Positions 1 through 8,571 of a stretch of 64,000 nucleotides of DNA are shown piece after piece. A program made the position numbers and the translations under genes. The notes under the pieces are model-generated. The model was not told the origin of the DNA. It searched no databases and worked only from the letters and a program-made list of their open reading frames with translations. Each line of letters begins with the position of its first letter. Position 1 is the stretch's first letter. This DNA comes from Comamonas odontotermitis (GTDB lineage Bacteria; Pseudomonadota; Gammaproteobacteria; Burkholderiales; Burkholderiaceae_C): positions 186,001 to 250,000 of the forward strand of contig NZ_JACHKZ010000002.1 of the NCBI RefSeq assembly GCF_014207855.1. The letters run 5' to 3'.

Positions 1-566
1 CGCGCATTGACCTGGGTGGACAGAAAGGACAGCTCGCCCACGCCGACGATATAGGCCAGCGAGCTGTCCTTGATCAGGGTGACCCATTGGTTCACGAACG
101 ACGGCAGCATCACCGGCAAGGCCTGGGGCAGGATCAGGCTGCGCAGCACCTGCCAGCGCGTCAGGCCCAGCGCGGCCCCCGCATTCCACTGGCCTTGCCC
201 TACGGCGCCAATGCCCGCCGCCACCCCGTGCGCCAGATAGGCACCGCTGACCAGCGACAGTGCGCAGACCACCGAGACGCTGCCGGGCACATCCATATGA
301 AAGAGCACCGGCAGCAGAAAGTAGATCCAGAAGATCAGCAGCAGCACCGGAATGGCGCGCAAAAAGCCCAGCACAGCGCGCAACCACCCACTCCATCGCC
401 CGGTACCCATCACCAGGGCCACACCCAGCACCAATCCCAGCACGGCAGACAGCAGGCCCGAGCTGGCGCTCAGAATCAGCGTCAGCAGAGCGCCGCCGGG
501 CGGCCCATCAGGGAAGGTGCCCACCAGCAGGTAGAGCCAGTCGTCACCCAATGCGGAAAAGTTCAT
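1..566 (-). CDS. Polar amino acid ABC transporter permease (GltK/HisM family), 3' end cut by window
   Basis: Inner-membrane permease subunit of an amino acid ABC importer. About 188 residues are visible from ATG 566 (MNFSALGDDW...), with hydrophobic segments typical of the HisMQ/GltJK family. The ABC-ATPase contact loop (EAA motif, AGAALGLTRWQVLRSLILP) begins near residue 130. The ATG shares an ATGA overlap with the stop of the upstream permease, so the two are translationally coupled and probably form a heterodimer. The C-terminus lies outside the window. By position the substrate is probably glutamate/aspartate or another polar amino acid; specificity cannot be read from the sequence. Confidence 0.9.
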   Translation of the reverse strand, partial: MNFSALGDDWLYLLVGTFPDGPPGGALLTLILSASSGLLSAVLGLVLGVALVMGTGRWSGWLRAVLGFLRAIPVLLLIFWIYFLLPVLFHMDVPGSVSVVCALSLVSGAYLAHGVAAGIGAVGQGQWNAGAALGLTRWQVLRSLILPQALPVMLPSFVNQWVTLIKDSSLAYIVGVGELSFLSTQVNA

Positions 567-1330
567 GCCCGCCCCGGCTGAACTCTGCCCCAGCGACGCC
601 GACGAGCCAGGTGCTGGCTCAGCAGCTCCACCACCAGGATCAGCACGATGTACAGCAGCGTGGTGATGCCATACACCTGAAAGGACTGGAAGGTCTCGGC
701 CTCGGCCTGGCGCGCACGGTAGGACAGCTCGACCAGGCCTATGGTCATGCCCAGCGATGTGTTCTTGATGATGTTCATGTACTGCCCCAGCAGCGGCGAG
801 GTAATGGTGGCCAGCGCCTGCGGCAGCACGATGTAGCGCTGCAGTTGCCAGCCCGTCATGCCCAGCGAGCGCGCCGCCTGGATCTGGCTGGGCGCCACGC
901 TGCGGATGCCTGCACGCACTTCCTCGCCCACATAGGCCGTGGAATAGAACACCAGACCAACCGCCGCAGAGATGAACTCGAAGGAAGGCCAGTCCAGGCT
1001 GAGCCATCCGCCGCCCAACGGGTGCGGCCGGTTGAGCCAGGCCACCCACTCGGCTGGCAGCAGGCTGGGCACCCCAAAGTACCAGAAGAACAGCTGCACC
1101 AGCAGCGGTGTATTGCGGAAGGCCGACAGATAGACCAGGGCCAGCCCGCGCACCGGCGCCAGCCTGGAATTGCGCGCCAGGGCAAAGCCAATGCCCAGCA
1201 CCGTGGCGGCGGCGATGACCAGCAGCGAAGTCAGCACGGTGACCCACCAGCCGCCAAGCAGCCAGTGCCAGTATTTACCGGCCAGCAGATGCTGCCAGAG
1301 CGGATCGAGCCAGGAGAGGAAAGGATGCAT
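563..1330 (-). CDS. Polar amino acid ABC transporter permease (GltJ-like)
   Basis: First permease of the same importer, 255 residues from ATG 1330 (MHPFLSWLDP...), close to the usual family length of about 246. An in-frame upstream ATG at 1363 would add 11 residues; neither start has a strong ribosome site. The EAA loop (QIQAARSLGMTGWQLQRY with LPQA following) is clear. The gene lies downstream of the periplasmic binding protein and overlaps the second permease by 4 bp, giving the order binding protein-permease-permease. The ATPase gene would be expected beyond the left edge. Confidence 0.9.
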   Translation of the reverse strand: MHPFLSWLDPLWQHLLAGKYWHWLLGGWWVTVLTSLLVIAAATVLGIGFALARNSRLAPVRGLALVYLSAFRNTPLLVQLFFWYFGVPSLLPAEWVAWLNRPHPLGGGWLSLDWPSFEFISAAVGLVFYSTAYVGEEVRAGIRSVAPSQIQAARSLGMTGWQLQRYIVLPQALATITSPLLGQYMNIIKNTSLGMTIGLVELSYRARQAEAETFQSFQVYGITTLLYIVLILVVELLSQHLARRRRWGRVQPGRA

Positions 1331-1408
1331 GTTTGCCAGCACACCAGACCTGAATCCCGGCACAGGCCGAGATCAGGCGGACACCATTGCCATTGCCGAA
1401 GGCAAACC

Positions 1409-2233
1409 TCAGCGCTTGTCGCCGATCCTGAAATTGCGCGTCAGAGGCGTTGCGCTTTGCGGGCCAAACCAGGTGTCGTAGATCTTGCCAGCCTGGCCGT
1501 TGGCCTCCAGCTCCTGCAAGGCAGTGTTGACAAAATCGGTCAGAGCAGCTTCGCCCTTGGGAATGCCCACACCGATGTAGTCGCTGGAGATCGTGAAGGC
1601 CGGAACCTCCCACTTGTCACGCTCCTGCTTGTCCTTGATGGTGGCCAGCAGGCCCACCAGCTTGGGGCCGTCCTGCGAGATGGCCTGCACATTGCCATTG
1701 CGCAGCGCGGTAAAGGCAAACGGCGTGTCGTCGTAGGCCACCAGGGTCGCCTGGGGGTATTTCTCACGCAGCACGATCTCGTTGGTCGTGCCCTTGTCCA
1801 CACCGATGCGCAGCGCGTTCAGTTGCTGCTGCGTCGTCAATGTGCCCTTGGGCGCGATGAACTGCGTACCCGAAGCAAAGTACGGAATACTGAAACCGAC
1901 CTGCCGGGCACGCTCTTCAGTGATGGTGAAGTTGGCCAGCACCAGATCGACCTTACCCGCCAGCAGGAGCGGCACGCGGTTGGCAGGATTGGTGGGCACC
2001 AGCTGCAGCTTCACGCCCAGGCGCCTCGCAAACTCCTGCGCATAGTCCACGTCCAGACCCACGATCTTGCGGGTCTTTGGGTCGACGAAGCCAAAAGGCG
2101 GGTTGGCATCAAACGCCGCCACGCGCAACACCCCTGCCTGCTTGATGTCCTGCAAGCGATCCGCCCAGGCGGCGCCCGATGCCAGTGCTGCCAGAGCAGC
2201 GGTGGCGACCAGCGCCAATGTCTTGTTTTTCAT
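1409..2233 (-). CDS. Amino acid ABC transporter substrate-binding protein (SBP family 3)
   Basis: Periplasmic receptor of the importer, 274 residues. The Sec signal peptide is MKNKTLALVATAALAALASG followed by AAWA, cleaved near residue 25. The mature part has the SBP_bac_3 layout: GVLRVAAFDANPPFGFVD, then GLDVDYAQEFARRLGV, then DLVLANFTITEERA (family signature region). The start at 2233 has an AAGAAAG stretch upstream. The first gene of the operon. Family 3 binding proteins take glutamate, aspartate, glutamine, cystine or basic amino acids; I cannot choose between them. Confidence 0.92.
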   Translation of the reverse strand: MKNKTLALVATAALAALASGAAWADRLQDIKQAGVLRVAAFDANPPFGFVDPKTRKIVGLDVDYAQEFARRLGVKLQLVPTNPANRVPLLLAGKVDLVLANFTITEERARQVGFSIPYFASGTQFIAPKGTLTTQQQLNALRIGVDKGTTNEIVLREKYPQATLVAYDDTPFAFTALRNGNVQAISQDGPKLVGLLATIKDKQERDKWEVPAFTISSDYIGVGIPKGEAALTDFVNTALQELEANGQAGKIYDTWFGPQSATPLTRNFRIGDKR

Positions 2234-2387
2234 ATCGATGCTTTCTTGAACAAACCCGTGTGCAGCCCCTCGGGCCGCAGCACAGTGAAGTCAGTGTAGA
2301 AAGCCGAACCGTCGTCAGGCAACGACGTTTTCATTCAATCGATATGTAAATTTCGCATGTACAGCCAGCGTTTTGTCAGCTAAGCCA

Positions 2388-5156
2388 TTACCCCAGGTTG
2401 GGCGCCAGCTTGCGCCGCAGCTCCTCGATGTCCATGCCCCGGCGCTCGGCCATGTCGGCCAGCTGGTCTTCGCCGATCTGGCCCACGTTGAAGTAGGTGG
2501 CCTCGGGGCTTCCCAGGTAGAAACCGCTCACGCTCGATGCCGGGAACATGGCCAGGCTGTCGGTCAACTCCATACCGATGTCCTTGGCGTCCAGCAGCTG
2601 GAACAGGTCGATCTTGGCCGTGTGGTCCGGGCAAGCAGGGTAACCGGGCGCGGGGCGAATGCCCTTGTATTGCTCCTTGATGAGCTGCTCGTTGCTCAAG
2701 GCTTCATCTGCGGCGTAGCCCCACAGATCCTTGCGTACGCGCTCGTGCAGGCATTCGGCAAAGGCCTCGGCCAGACGATCGGCCAGTGCCTTGAACATGA
2801 TGCCCGAGTAGTCGTCCAGCGCGTCCTGGAACTCCTTGTCCTTCTTCTCGGCGCCGATGCCGGCCGTCACGGCAAACAAGCCCGCGTAATCCGCGATGCC
2901 CGATTCCCTGGTGGCCACGAAATCCGACAGGCAGCGGCTGGGACGCATCACGGGCCGGCCATCGGGGCCCTCGACCACCTGCTTTTCGGTCTGCTGGCGC
3001 ATGCCGTACCAGGTCATCAGCGCGGTACTGCGCGTCTCGTCGCTGTAGAACACGATGTCGTCGCCCACGCGGTTGGCCGGGTACAGCGCCATCACGCCAT
3101 TGGCGGTAAGCCAGCGGCCTTCGATGATCTTCTTGAGCATGGCCTGTGCATCGGCCAGCACCTTGCGCGCCTCCTCGCCCACCACCTCGTCGTCAAGGAT
3201 TGCAGGGTAAGGCCCAGCCAGATCCCAGGTCTGGAAGAACGGTGCCCAGTCAATATAGCGAGCGATCTCGGCCAGATCGAAGTTCTTGAACACGCGGCGG
3301 CCCAGCATGCGCGGCACGACGGGCGGGTGGGACGCAAAATCCACGGGCGTGGCATTGGCGCGTGCCTTCTCCAGCGGCCACAGCGGCGTCTTTTTCTTGT
3401 TGGCGTGCTGGTGGCGCACTTTGTCGTAGTCGGCTTCCAGCTCGCTCAAGTACGCTTGCTTGCCTTCGCCCAGCAGGCTTTGCGCCACGCTCACGCTGCG
3501 CGAGGCGTCGGGCACGTAGACCACGGGGCCGTCGTACTTGGGCGCAATCTTGACGGCCGTGTGCACACGCGAGCAAGTGGCCCCGCCAATCAGAAGCGGT
3601 ATCTTCTTGATGCGGAAATAATCGTCCTTATCCATCTCGCCCGCCACGTACTGCATCTCTTCGAGGCTGGGGGTGATGAGGCCCGACAGGCCGATGATGT
3701 CTGCGCCCTCGGCCTTGGCGCGGGCCAGAATCTCGTGGCAGGGCACCATCACGCCCATGTTGATGACCTCAAAGTTGTTGCACTGCAACACCACGGTAAC
3801 GATGTTCTTGCCGATGTCGTGCACATCGCCCTTGACGGTGGCGATGACGATCTTGCCCTTGCTCGACACGTCCAGGCCCGCGGCTTCCTGCTGGCGCTTT
3901 TCTTCTTCGATGTAGGGAATGAGGTGGGCCACGGCCTGCTTCATCACGCGCGCGGATTTCACCACCTGGGGCAGGAACATCTTGCCCGCGCCGAAGAGGT
4001 CGCCCACGATGTTCATGCCGTCCATCAGCGGGCCTTCGATCACATGCAGCGGACGCCCGCCGCCCTGCACAACGATCTGCTGGTAGGCCTCTTCGGTATC
4101 GTCGACGATGAAATCGGTAATGCCGTGCACCAGCGCATGCGACAGGCGCTCGCCCACGGTCTTGGGGTGCTCGGGCGTGCCGCGCCATTCGAGCTTCTTG
4201 CTATCGTCCTTGGCCGCGCCCTTGGCGGCTTCGGCAATCTCCAGCAAGCGCTCGGCGGCATCGGGGCGGCGGTTGAGCACCACGTCTTCCACGCGCTCAC
4301 GCAGTGTGGGCTCCAGGTCGTCGTAGACGCCCACCATGCCGGCGTTGACGATACCCATGTCCATGCCCGCCTGGATGGCGTGGTAGAGGAACACGGTGTG
4401 GATGGCCTCGCGCACCGGGTCATTGCCGCGGAAGGAGAAGCTCACATTGGAGACGCCGCCGCTCACCTTGGCGCCCGGCAGGTTCTGCTTGATCCAGCGT
4501 GTGGCCTCGATAAATTCGACCGCGTAGTTGTTGTGCTCCTCGATCCCGGTGGCAACGGCAAAGATATTGGGGTCGAAGATGATGTCTTCAGGTGGAAAGC
4601 CCACTTCATCGACCAGCACGCGGTAGGCGCGCCCGCAGATCTCGATCTTGCGCTGGTAAGTGTCTGCCTGGCCCAGCTCGTCGAAAGCCATCACCACGGC
4701 GGCAGCGCCGTAACGCTTGATCAGCTTGGCCTCATGCTTGAACTTGTCCACCCCCTCCTTCATGGAGATGGAGTTGACGATGCCCTTGCCCTGCAGGCAG
4801 CGCAGGCCAGCCTCGATAACTTCCCACTTGGAAGAATCGACCATCACCGGCACCTTGGCGATGTCGGGCTCGGAGGCAATCAGGTTCAGAAAGCGCACCA
4901 TGGCGGCCTTGCTGTCAAGCATGGCCTCGTCCATGTTCACGTCGATGACCTGGGCGCCGTTTTCCACCTGCTGGCGCGCCACCGATAGCGCTTCCTCATA
5001 CTGCTCGTTGAGAATCATGCGCGCGAAAGCCTTGGAGCCGGTGACGTTGGTGCGCTCGCCCACGTTGACGAACAGCGTGCCCTCGCCGATGAAGACGGGC
5101 TCCAGGCCCGACAGGCGCATGGGAGGGACGGAGATGGGAGAAGCAGACGCGGACAT
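2388..5156 (-). CDS. metH: Cobalamin-dependent methionine synthase, split form without the homocysteine domain
   Basis: Part of 5-methyltetrahydrofolate:homocysteine methyltransferase. The 922-residue product begins directly with the pterin-binding domain ([11 protein letters not shown] at about 31-41). It continues through the B12 module (DVHDIG at about 444-449, the His ligand motif) and ends in the SAM-dependent reactivation domain ([12 protein letters not shown] at about 834-845). The N-terminal zinc/homocysteine domain of about 350 residues found in E. coli MetH (1227 aa) is absent, as in other organisms where it is a separate protein, and no such gene is adjacent here. ATG 5156 is preceded by AGGTGAG, which is tied up in a riboswitch hairpin; an upstream in-frame start at 5264 would run through the riboswitch and is rejected. 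Confidence 0.95.
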   Translation of the reverse strand: MSASASPISVPPMRLSGLEPVFIGEGTLFVNVGERTNVTGSKAFARMILNEQYEEALSVARQQVENGAQVIDVNMDEAMLDSKAAMVRFLNLIASEPDIAKVPVMVDSSKWEVIEAGLRCLQGKGIVNSISMKEGVDKFKHEAKLIKRYGAAAVVMAFDELGQADTYQRKIEICGRAYRVLVDEVGFPPEDIIFDPNIFAVATGIEEHNNYAVEFIEATRWIKQNLPGAKVSGGVSNVSFSFRGNDPVREAIHTVFLYHAIQAGMDMGIVNAGMVGVYDDLEPTLRERVEDVVLNRRPDAAERLLEIAEAAKGAAKDDSKKLEWRGTPEHPKTVGERLSHALVHGITDFIVDDTEEAYQQIVVQGGGRPLHVIEGPLMDGMNIVGDLFGAGKMFLPQVVKSARVMKQAVAHLIPYIEEEKRQQEAAGLDVSSKGKIVIATVKGDVHDIGKNIVTVVLQCNNFEVINMGVMVPCHEILARAKAEGADIIGLSGLITPSLEEMQYVAGEMDKDDYFRIKKIPLLIGGATCSRVHTAVKIAPKYDGPVVYVPDASRSVSVAQSLLGEGKQAYLSELEADYDKVRHQHANKKKTPLWPLEKARANATPVDFASHPPVVPRMLGRRVFKNFDLAEIARYIDWAPFFQTWDLAGPYPAILDDEVVGEEARKVLADAQAMLKKIIEGRWLTANGVMALYPANRVGDDIVFYSDETRSTALMTWYGMRQQTEKQVVEGPDGRPVMRPSRCLSDFVATRESGIADYAGLFAVTAGIGAEKKDKEFQDALDDYSGIMFKALADRLAEAFAECLHERVRKDLWGYAADEALSNEQLIKEQYKGIRPAPGYPACPDHTAKIDLFQLLDAKDIGMELTDSLAMFPASSVSGFYLGSPEATYFNVGQIGEDQLADMAERRGMDIEELRRKLAPNLG

Positions 5157-5159
5157 GGG

Positions 5160-5300
5160 GCTCACCTGTAAAAACCAGAAATACACGACAGAACAGGTGA
5201 GCGCCGTTGCTGTGGGCAGCGCAGAGCATACCCAGCCACCTGCCCAAGCCTGACAGGCCCGCAATGGTCATACCACCGGCCTGCTGCAGCGCTCCTTGGG
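5160..5300 (-). promoter_or_regulatory. S-adenosylhomocysteine (SAH) riboswitch with Shine-Dalgarno-sequestering hairpin
   Basis: Reading the minus strand, the leader has the conserved SAH-riboswitch blocks GGAGCGCTGC (around 5286-5295), CAGGCTTGG (around 5244-5252) and CAACGGCGCTC (5209-5199). Helices can be drawn: P1 GAGCGCTG (5294-5287) with CAACGGCGCTC; P2 CAGGCC (5283-5278) with GGGCCTG (5260-5254); pseudoknot CCCAAG (5300-5295) with CTTGGG (5248-5243). Downstream, GCTCACCTG (5202-5194) is perfectly complementary to CAGGTGAGC (5168-5160), which holds the metH ribosome site. Bases 5199-5202 are shared by P1 and the hairpin, so the two folds exclude each other. SAH binding should free the site and turn metH on. 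Confidence 0.88.
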
Positions 5301-5339
5301 ACAAGGCCAGCCATTTTAAGCCAGGACGCCCCACATTGC

Positions 5340-5367
5340 CCTATAGCACGCGCAGCAGGCATAGCAA
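5340..5367 (-). promoter_or_regulatory. Candidate sigma-70 promoter of metH
   Basis: On the minus strand TTGCTA (5367-5362) and TATAGG (5345-5340) are separated by 16 bp. Initiation would fall about 30-35 bp upstream of the riboswitch aptamer, which is a sensible position. The -10 match is moderate, so this is a prediction only. Confidence 0.4.
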
Positions 5368-5531
5368 CGGCAAATGCAGCAGTTTGACCGGGTTATATCG
5401 CCATTCACGAACGCTGCCATCGCATTTCGCGCATATTGCGCGGTTTTGTCGGAAAAATATGCCGATCAGCAGAGAACACCTGCGCTTTTGTATCCAATCA
5501 GGCCAAAGGCCTGCACCCTGAGGAGAAAACC

Positions 5532-6767
5532 TTGCACCTGAGCTTCAGTGCCTATTACACCCTGATCATGGCCGTTCTCGTGCTGTTGCTGGGCAAATTG
5601 CTGACCCGGCACATCCGTTTCCTGCGCGATTTCAATATTCCGGAGCCTGTCTCCGGCGGCTTGGTGGTGGCGGCCGTGATCTTTGCGCTGCACCAGCTCA
5701 CCGGCCTCACCCTGTCCTTTGAATCCGGGCTGCAGTCGGCCTTCATGCTGGTATTCTTTTCGTCCATTGGCCTGAGCGCCAATTTTGCCAAGCTGCGCGA
5801 AGGCGGCATGGGGCTCATCATCTTTCTGTGCGTGATCGTGGTCTTCATCGTCGTGCAGAACGGCGTGGGCGTGGGTCTGGCCACCCTGCTGGGACTGGAC
5901 CCGCTGATTGGTCTCGTGGCCGGCTCCATCACGCTGCTGGGTGGCCACGGTACGGCTGGCGCCTGGGGCGCGGTGCTGGAGCAACAATATGGCCTGAGCG
6001 GTGCCACTGCCCTGGGCATTGCCTGCGCCACCTTTGGCCTCGTCATTGGCGGCCTGCTGGGCGGGCCGCTGGCCAAGCGCCTGATCACCCGGCACCAGCT
6101 GGCGCGCCCGCGCACCAATGCAGAGCAGCAAAGCGACCGCACCACGGTGAGCGAAGGCAGCGATGTGGCCAATTTCGAATCGCCCAACACGGCGCCGCGC
6201 CTGATCACCGCCGAGGCCGCCATCGAAACCCTGGCCCTGTTTGCAGGGTGCCTTGCCTTTGCCGAGTTCATGACCGGCGCCACAAAGGGCACGGCCGTAC
6301 AACTGCCCACCTTCGTCTGGGCACTGGGCGGCGGCGTGGTCATCCGCAACGTGCTGGACTATGGCTTTGGCTTCAAGGTCTTTGACCGCGCCATCGATGT
6401 GTTCGGCAACGCTGGCCTGTCGATTTATCTGGCGATTGCATTGCTGTCGCTCAAGCTCTGGGAGCTGACCGACCTGGCGGGCCCCTTGATGATCATCCTG
6501 GCGGCGCAGACCCTGGCACTGGCACTGTTTGCGGCCTTTGTGACCTTCCGCGTCATGGGCCGCAATTACGACGCGGCCGTGCTGGCCGCCGGCCACTGCG
6601 GCTTCGGCATGGGCGCCACGCCCACAGCCGTAGCCAACATGCAGGCCATCACCAACCAGTATGGTCCGTCGCACAAGGCTTTTCTCATCGTGCCGCTGGT
6701 GGGCGCCTTCTTCATCGACATCATCAACGCCTTTGTGCTGCAGATGATGATTGCCCTGCTGCGCTGA
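5532..6767 (+). CDS. gltS: Sodium/glutamate symporter
   Basis: Inner-membrane Na+-coupled glutamate uptake (ESS family). From TTG 5532 the product has 411 residues, matching E. coli GltS (about 401). The TTG is preceded by AGGAG at 5521-5525; longer in-frame starts (5436) lack a ribosome site and would add a non-homologous tail. Two inverted repeats typical of the family are visible, with IPEPVSGGLVVA near the N-terminus, SITLLGGHGTAGAWG in the middle and AAGHCGFGMGATPTAVANMQ near the C-terminus. It is divergent from metH and ends at a strong hairpin. It lies near, but is not co-transcribed with, the amino acid ABC importer. Confidence 0.95.
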   Translation: MHLSFSAYYTLIMAVLVLLLGKLLTRHIRFLRDFNIPEPVSGGLVVAAVIFALHQLTGLTLSFESGLQSAFMLVFFSSIGLSANFAKLREGGMGLIIFLCVIVVFIVVQNGVGVGLATLLGLDPLIGLVAGSITLLGGHGTAGAWGAVLEQQYGLSGATALGIACATFGLVIGGLLGGPLAKRLITRHQLARPRTNAEQQSDRTTVSEGSDVANFESPNTAPRLITAEAAIETLALFAGCLAFAEFMTGATKGTAVQLPTFVWALGGGVVIRNVLDYGFGFKVFDRAIDVFGNAGLSIYLAIALLSLKLWELTDLAGPLMIILAAQTLALALFAAFVTFRVMGRNYDAAVLAAGHCGFGMGATPTAVANMQAITNQYGPSHKAFLIVPLVGAFFIDIINAFVLQMMIALLR

Positions 6768-6782
6768 GGCAGCCAAAAATTA

Positions 6783-6868
6783 ATAGCTGCCTGCGCCTGA
6801 TGGATGCGGACTTCAGATCGTTTTTCGCCTGAAACCCCTCCCCATCAGGCGCAGGTAGCTTCTTTTTT
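6783..6868 (+). terminator. Long hairpin with T-run downstream of gltS
   Basis: AGCTGCCTGCGCCTGATG (about 6785-6802) pairs with CATCAGGCGCAGGTAGCT (6843-6860) with one G-T wobble, followed by TCTTTTTT. The 40-nt loop contains a smaller complementary pair. The left arm overlaps a copy of an interspersed repeat (6775-6796), suggesting a repeat-derived terminator. Confidence 0.7.
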
Positions 6869-6897
6869 GAATGCCTGTCTGCGGTACCCAGCTACGC

Positions 6898-7353
6898 TCA
6901 CTGTGCGGAACGCGGCAGGCCAAAGATGCGGTCAAAGCTCCAGTTGAAGACAAAGGTATAGACCAGAAAGAACAGCAGCAGGCCGATATCCATCACCAGC
7001 GCCTCCCACAGGCTGACCTTGAACCACCAGGCAAACAGCGGCACCAGCATGAAGACCAGGCCCCCCTCCATACCGATGGCATGGGCAATGCGGCGGCCAA
7101 TGCCTCGGCCGCGCGTGGCCTGGCGCGCCTCCCACATCTCGAACAGGTGGTTCCACACCACGTTCCAGCAAATGGCGATGGCCGACGAGACCACGGCCAC
7201 GACTCCCGAATGCGCAGCGCCCTGCCCCGACAATGCGGACAGGCCCGCCGTTGCCGCAACAATGGCAATGGCCTCATACAAACCTACATACGCGACGCGG
7301 CGCCATGGCCCCTGCAGAGACCAGGGGCTGCCTTGAATGTTTTGAACTGACAT
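6898..7353 (-). CDS. PACE family multidrug efflux protein (bacterial transmembrane pair domains)
   Basis: Small inner-membrane efflux protein, 151 residues from ATG 7353 (MSVQNIQGSP...); ATG 7365 is an alternative. Four hydrophobic segments form two tandem transmembrane-pair domains. Each repeat carries a family hallmark: RRVAYVGLYEAIAI (conserved Glu in helix 1) and WNHLFEMWEARQATRGR (W-N and Glu-x-x-x-R pattern), then RIAHAIGMEGGLVF and FNWSFDRIFG in the second copy. Members related to AceI export chlorhexidine, acriflavine and short diamines. It is divergent from a LysR gene, the same arrangement as aceI/aceR, which suggests substrate-induced control. Confidence 0.85.
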   Translation of the reverse strand: MSVQNIQGSPWSLQGPWRRVAYVGLYEAIAIVAATAGLSALSGQGAAHSGVVAVVSSAIAICWNVVWNHLFEMWEARQATRGRGIGRRIAHAIGMEGGLVFMLVPLFAWWFKVSLWEALVMDIGLLLFFLVYTFVFNWSFDRIFGLPRSAQ

Positions 7354-7491
7354 ATTGGCCGCCATGGTATGTGCTTTATGCTGATAACATAAGTCAGAAT
7401 CTTTCAGAAAATCTGACAGATCAGGCATCCCAGGGCATCGCTCCGTTCAAGCGGAACCAGCCAGATTTGCCCCGCCGCAATCGATTTGCCC

Positions 7492-8433
7492 ATGACCGAG
7501 CCGCTCGCCACCTTTGCCCCTTTCGATTCCGACGCCATCCAGACCTTGCTGGCAGTACTGGACCATGGCAGTTTTTCCGCCGCCGCCCGCGCACTGGGCA
7601 AGGTGCCGTCGGCCGTCAGCATGCAGGTTGCGCAGCTGGAAGCCGCGCTGAACATGCCGCTGTTTGACCGCAGCGGGCGCGAACCCACACCGCTGCCCGC
7701 CGCGCTGGCGCTTGAACCACAGGCTCGCCTGCTGGCTGCCCAGCTGCAGCAGCTCAATGCCCATGCACTGGCTCTGGAGCGGGGCCTGGAGACGCGCCTG
7801 ACGGTGGCCATCGCGCCCGAACTTCTGTCCGCCCCATGGGCAGAACCGCTGGCCACCTTGGCGCAGGAATATCCGCAACTGGCTGTCGAGGTGCTGACCG
7901 CACCGCAGGCCGATGCGCTGACCATGCTGCACACCGGCCGCGCACAGTTGGCGCTGGTCTTTGAACGGCCCAGCCTGGATGGCCGTGAAGGCTTTCAGGA
8001 AGTGGCCAGCGAGACCTTGCTGGCAGTGATCGCACCCGCCCATCCCATGATGCAGGCCGCGCGCCACGAAAAGAACCAGAAAGCGCCGTTACTGCGCGAG
8101 CACCACCTCACCAACACACGCCAGATCGTCGTGGCCAGCCGTGACTGGAGCCTGAACGACGAGCGGCTGGTCTATGCCCGCGATGTCTGGCGCACGGACA
8201 ACCATGTGGCCGCGTTGCGCATGATCAGCGCCGGTATCGGCTGGGGTTGGCTGCCGCGCAAGCTGGTCGCGCCCCAGCTGCAATCGGGCGCGCTGGTGGC
8301 GATGGAATTTGCCAACCTGAGCAATGGCAACCAATTGTGTGTGGATGTGGTCTGGTCCAAGGAGCACCCTATGGGCCTTGCAGCCAAGCGCTTTGTAGCC
8401 CTGGTGCAGGCGGCTGCCCAGGCCGACGCCTGA
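7492..8433 (+). CDS. LysR family transcriptional regulator
   Basis: 313-residue regulator. The N-terminal winged helix-turn-helix runs from about residue 12 to 70 (LLAVLDHGSFSAAARALGK, then PSAVSMQVAQLEAALNMPLF). It is followed by a type 2 periplasmic-binding-like effector domain starting at RLTVAIAPE. ATG 7492 is preferred to the in-frame TTG at 7486. It is transcribed away from the PACE efflux gene with about 138 bp between starts, so it probably controls that gene and itself. The effector is unknown; by analogy with AceR it could be a biocide or a polyamine-like compound. Confidence 0.9.
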   Translation: MTEPLATFAPFDSDAIQTLLAVLDHGSFSAAARALGKVPSAVSMQVAQLEAALNMPLFDRSGREPTPLPAALALEPQARLLAAQLQQLNAHALALERGLETRLTVAIAPELLSAPWAEPLATLAQEYPQLAVEVLTAPQADALTMLHTGRAQLALVFERPSLDGREGFQEVASETLLAVIAPAHPMMQAARHEKNQKAPLLREHHLTNTRQIVVASRDWSLNDERLVYARDVWRTDNHVAALRMISAGIGWGWLPRKLVAPQLQSGALVAMEFANLSNGNQLCVDVVWSKEHPMGLAAKRFVALVQAAAQADA

Positions 8434-8571
8434 ACCAGCCGCCCAAAAGGTGCGCTAGGAGCGCTGCTGCACTTGAATTTCAGAGATTTTTGTCTTCAAT
8501 CCTGCACTCATGAGCGCCGCCAGCTATTCTTTTCTTGAGAAACCCGGCTGAACCGAGCGACACCCGTGTCG

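Noticed and set aside
260-2299. 679-codon plus-strand open frame opposite the amino acid ABC genes
   Set aside because: It is antisense to three well-supported genes, rich in Arg/Gln/His/Ala from high-GC third positions, and has no motif or ribosome site.
2373-4988. 871-codon plus-strand open frame opposite metH
   Set aside because: The His/Ala/Val/Leu-rich composition is the mirror of metH codon usage. metH itself has all conserved domains, so this is a shadow frame.
5157-5264. N-terminal extension of MetH from an upstream in-frame start
   Set aside because: The extension lies within the SAH riboswitch and has no homology to MetH; ATG 5156 has a good ribosome site.
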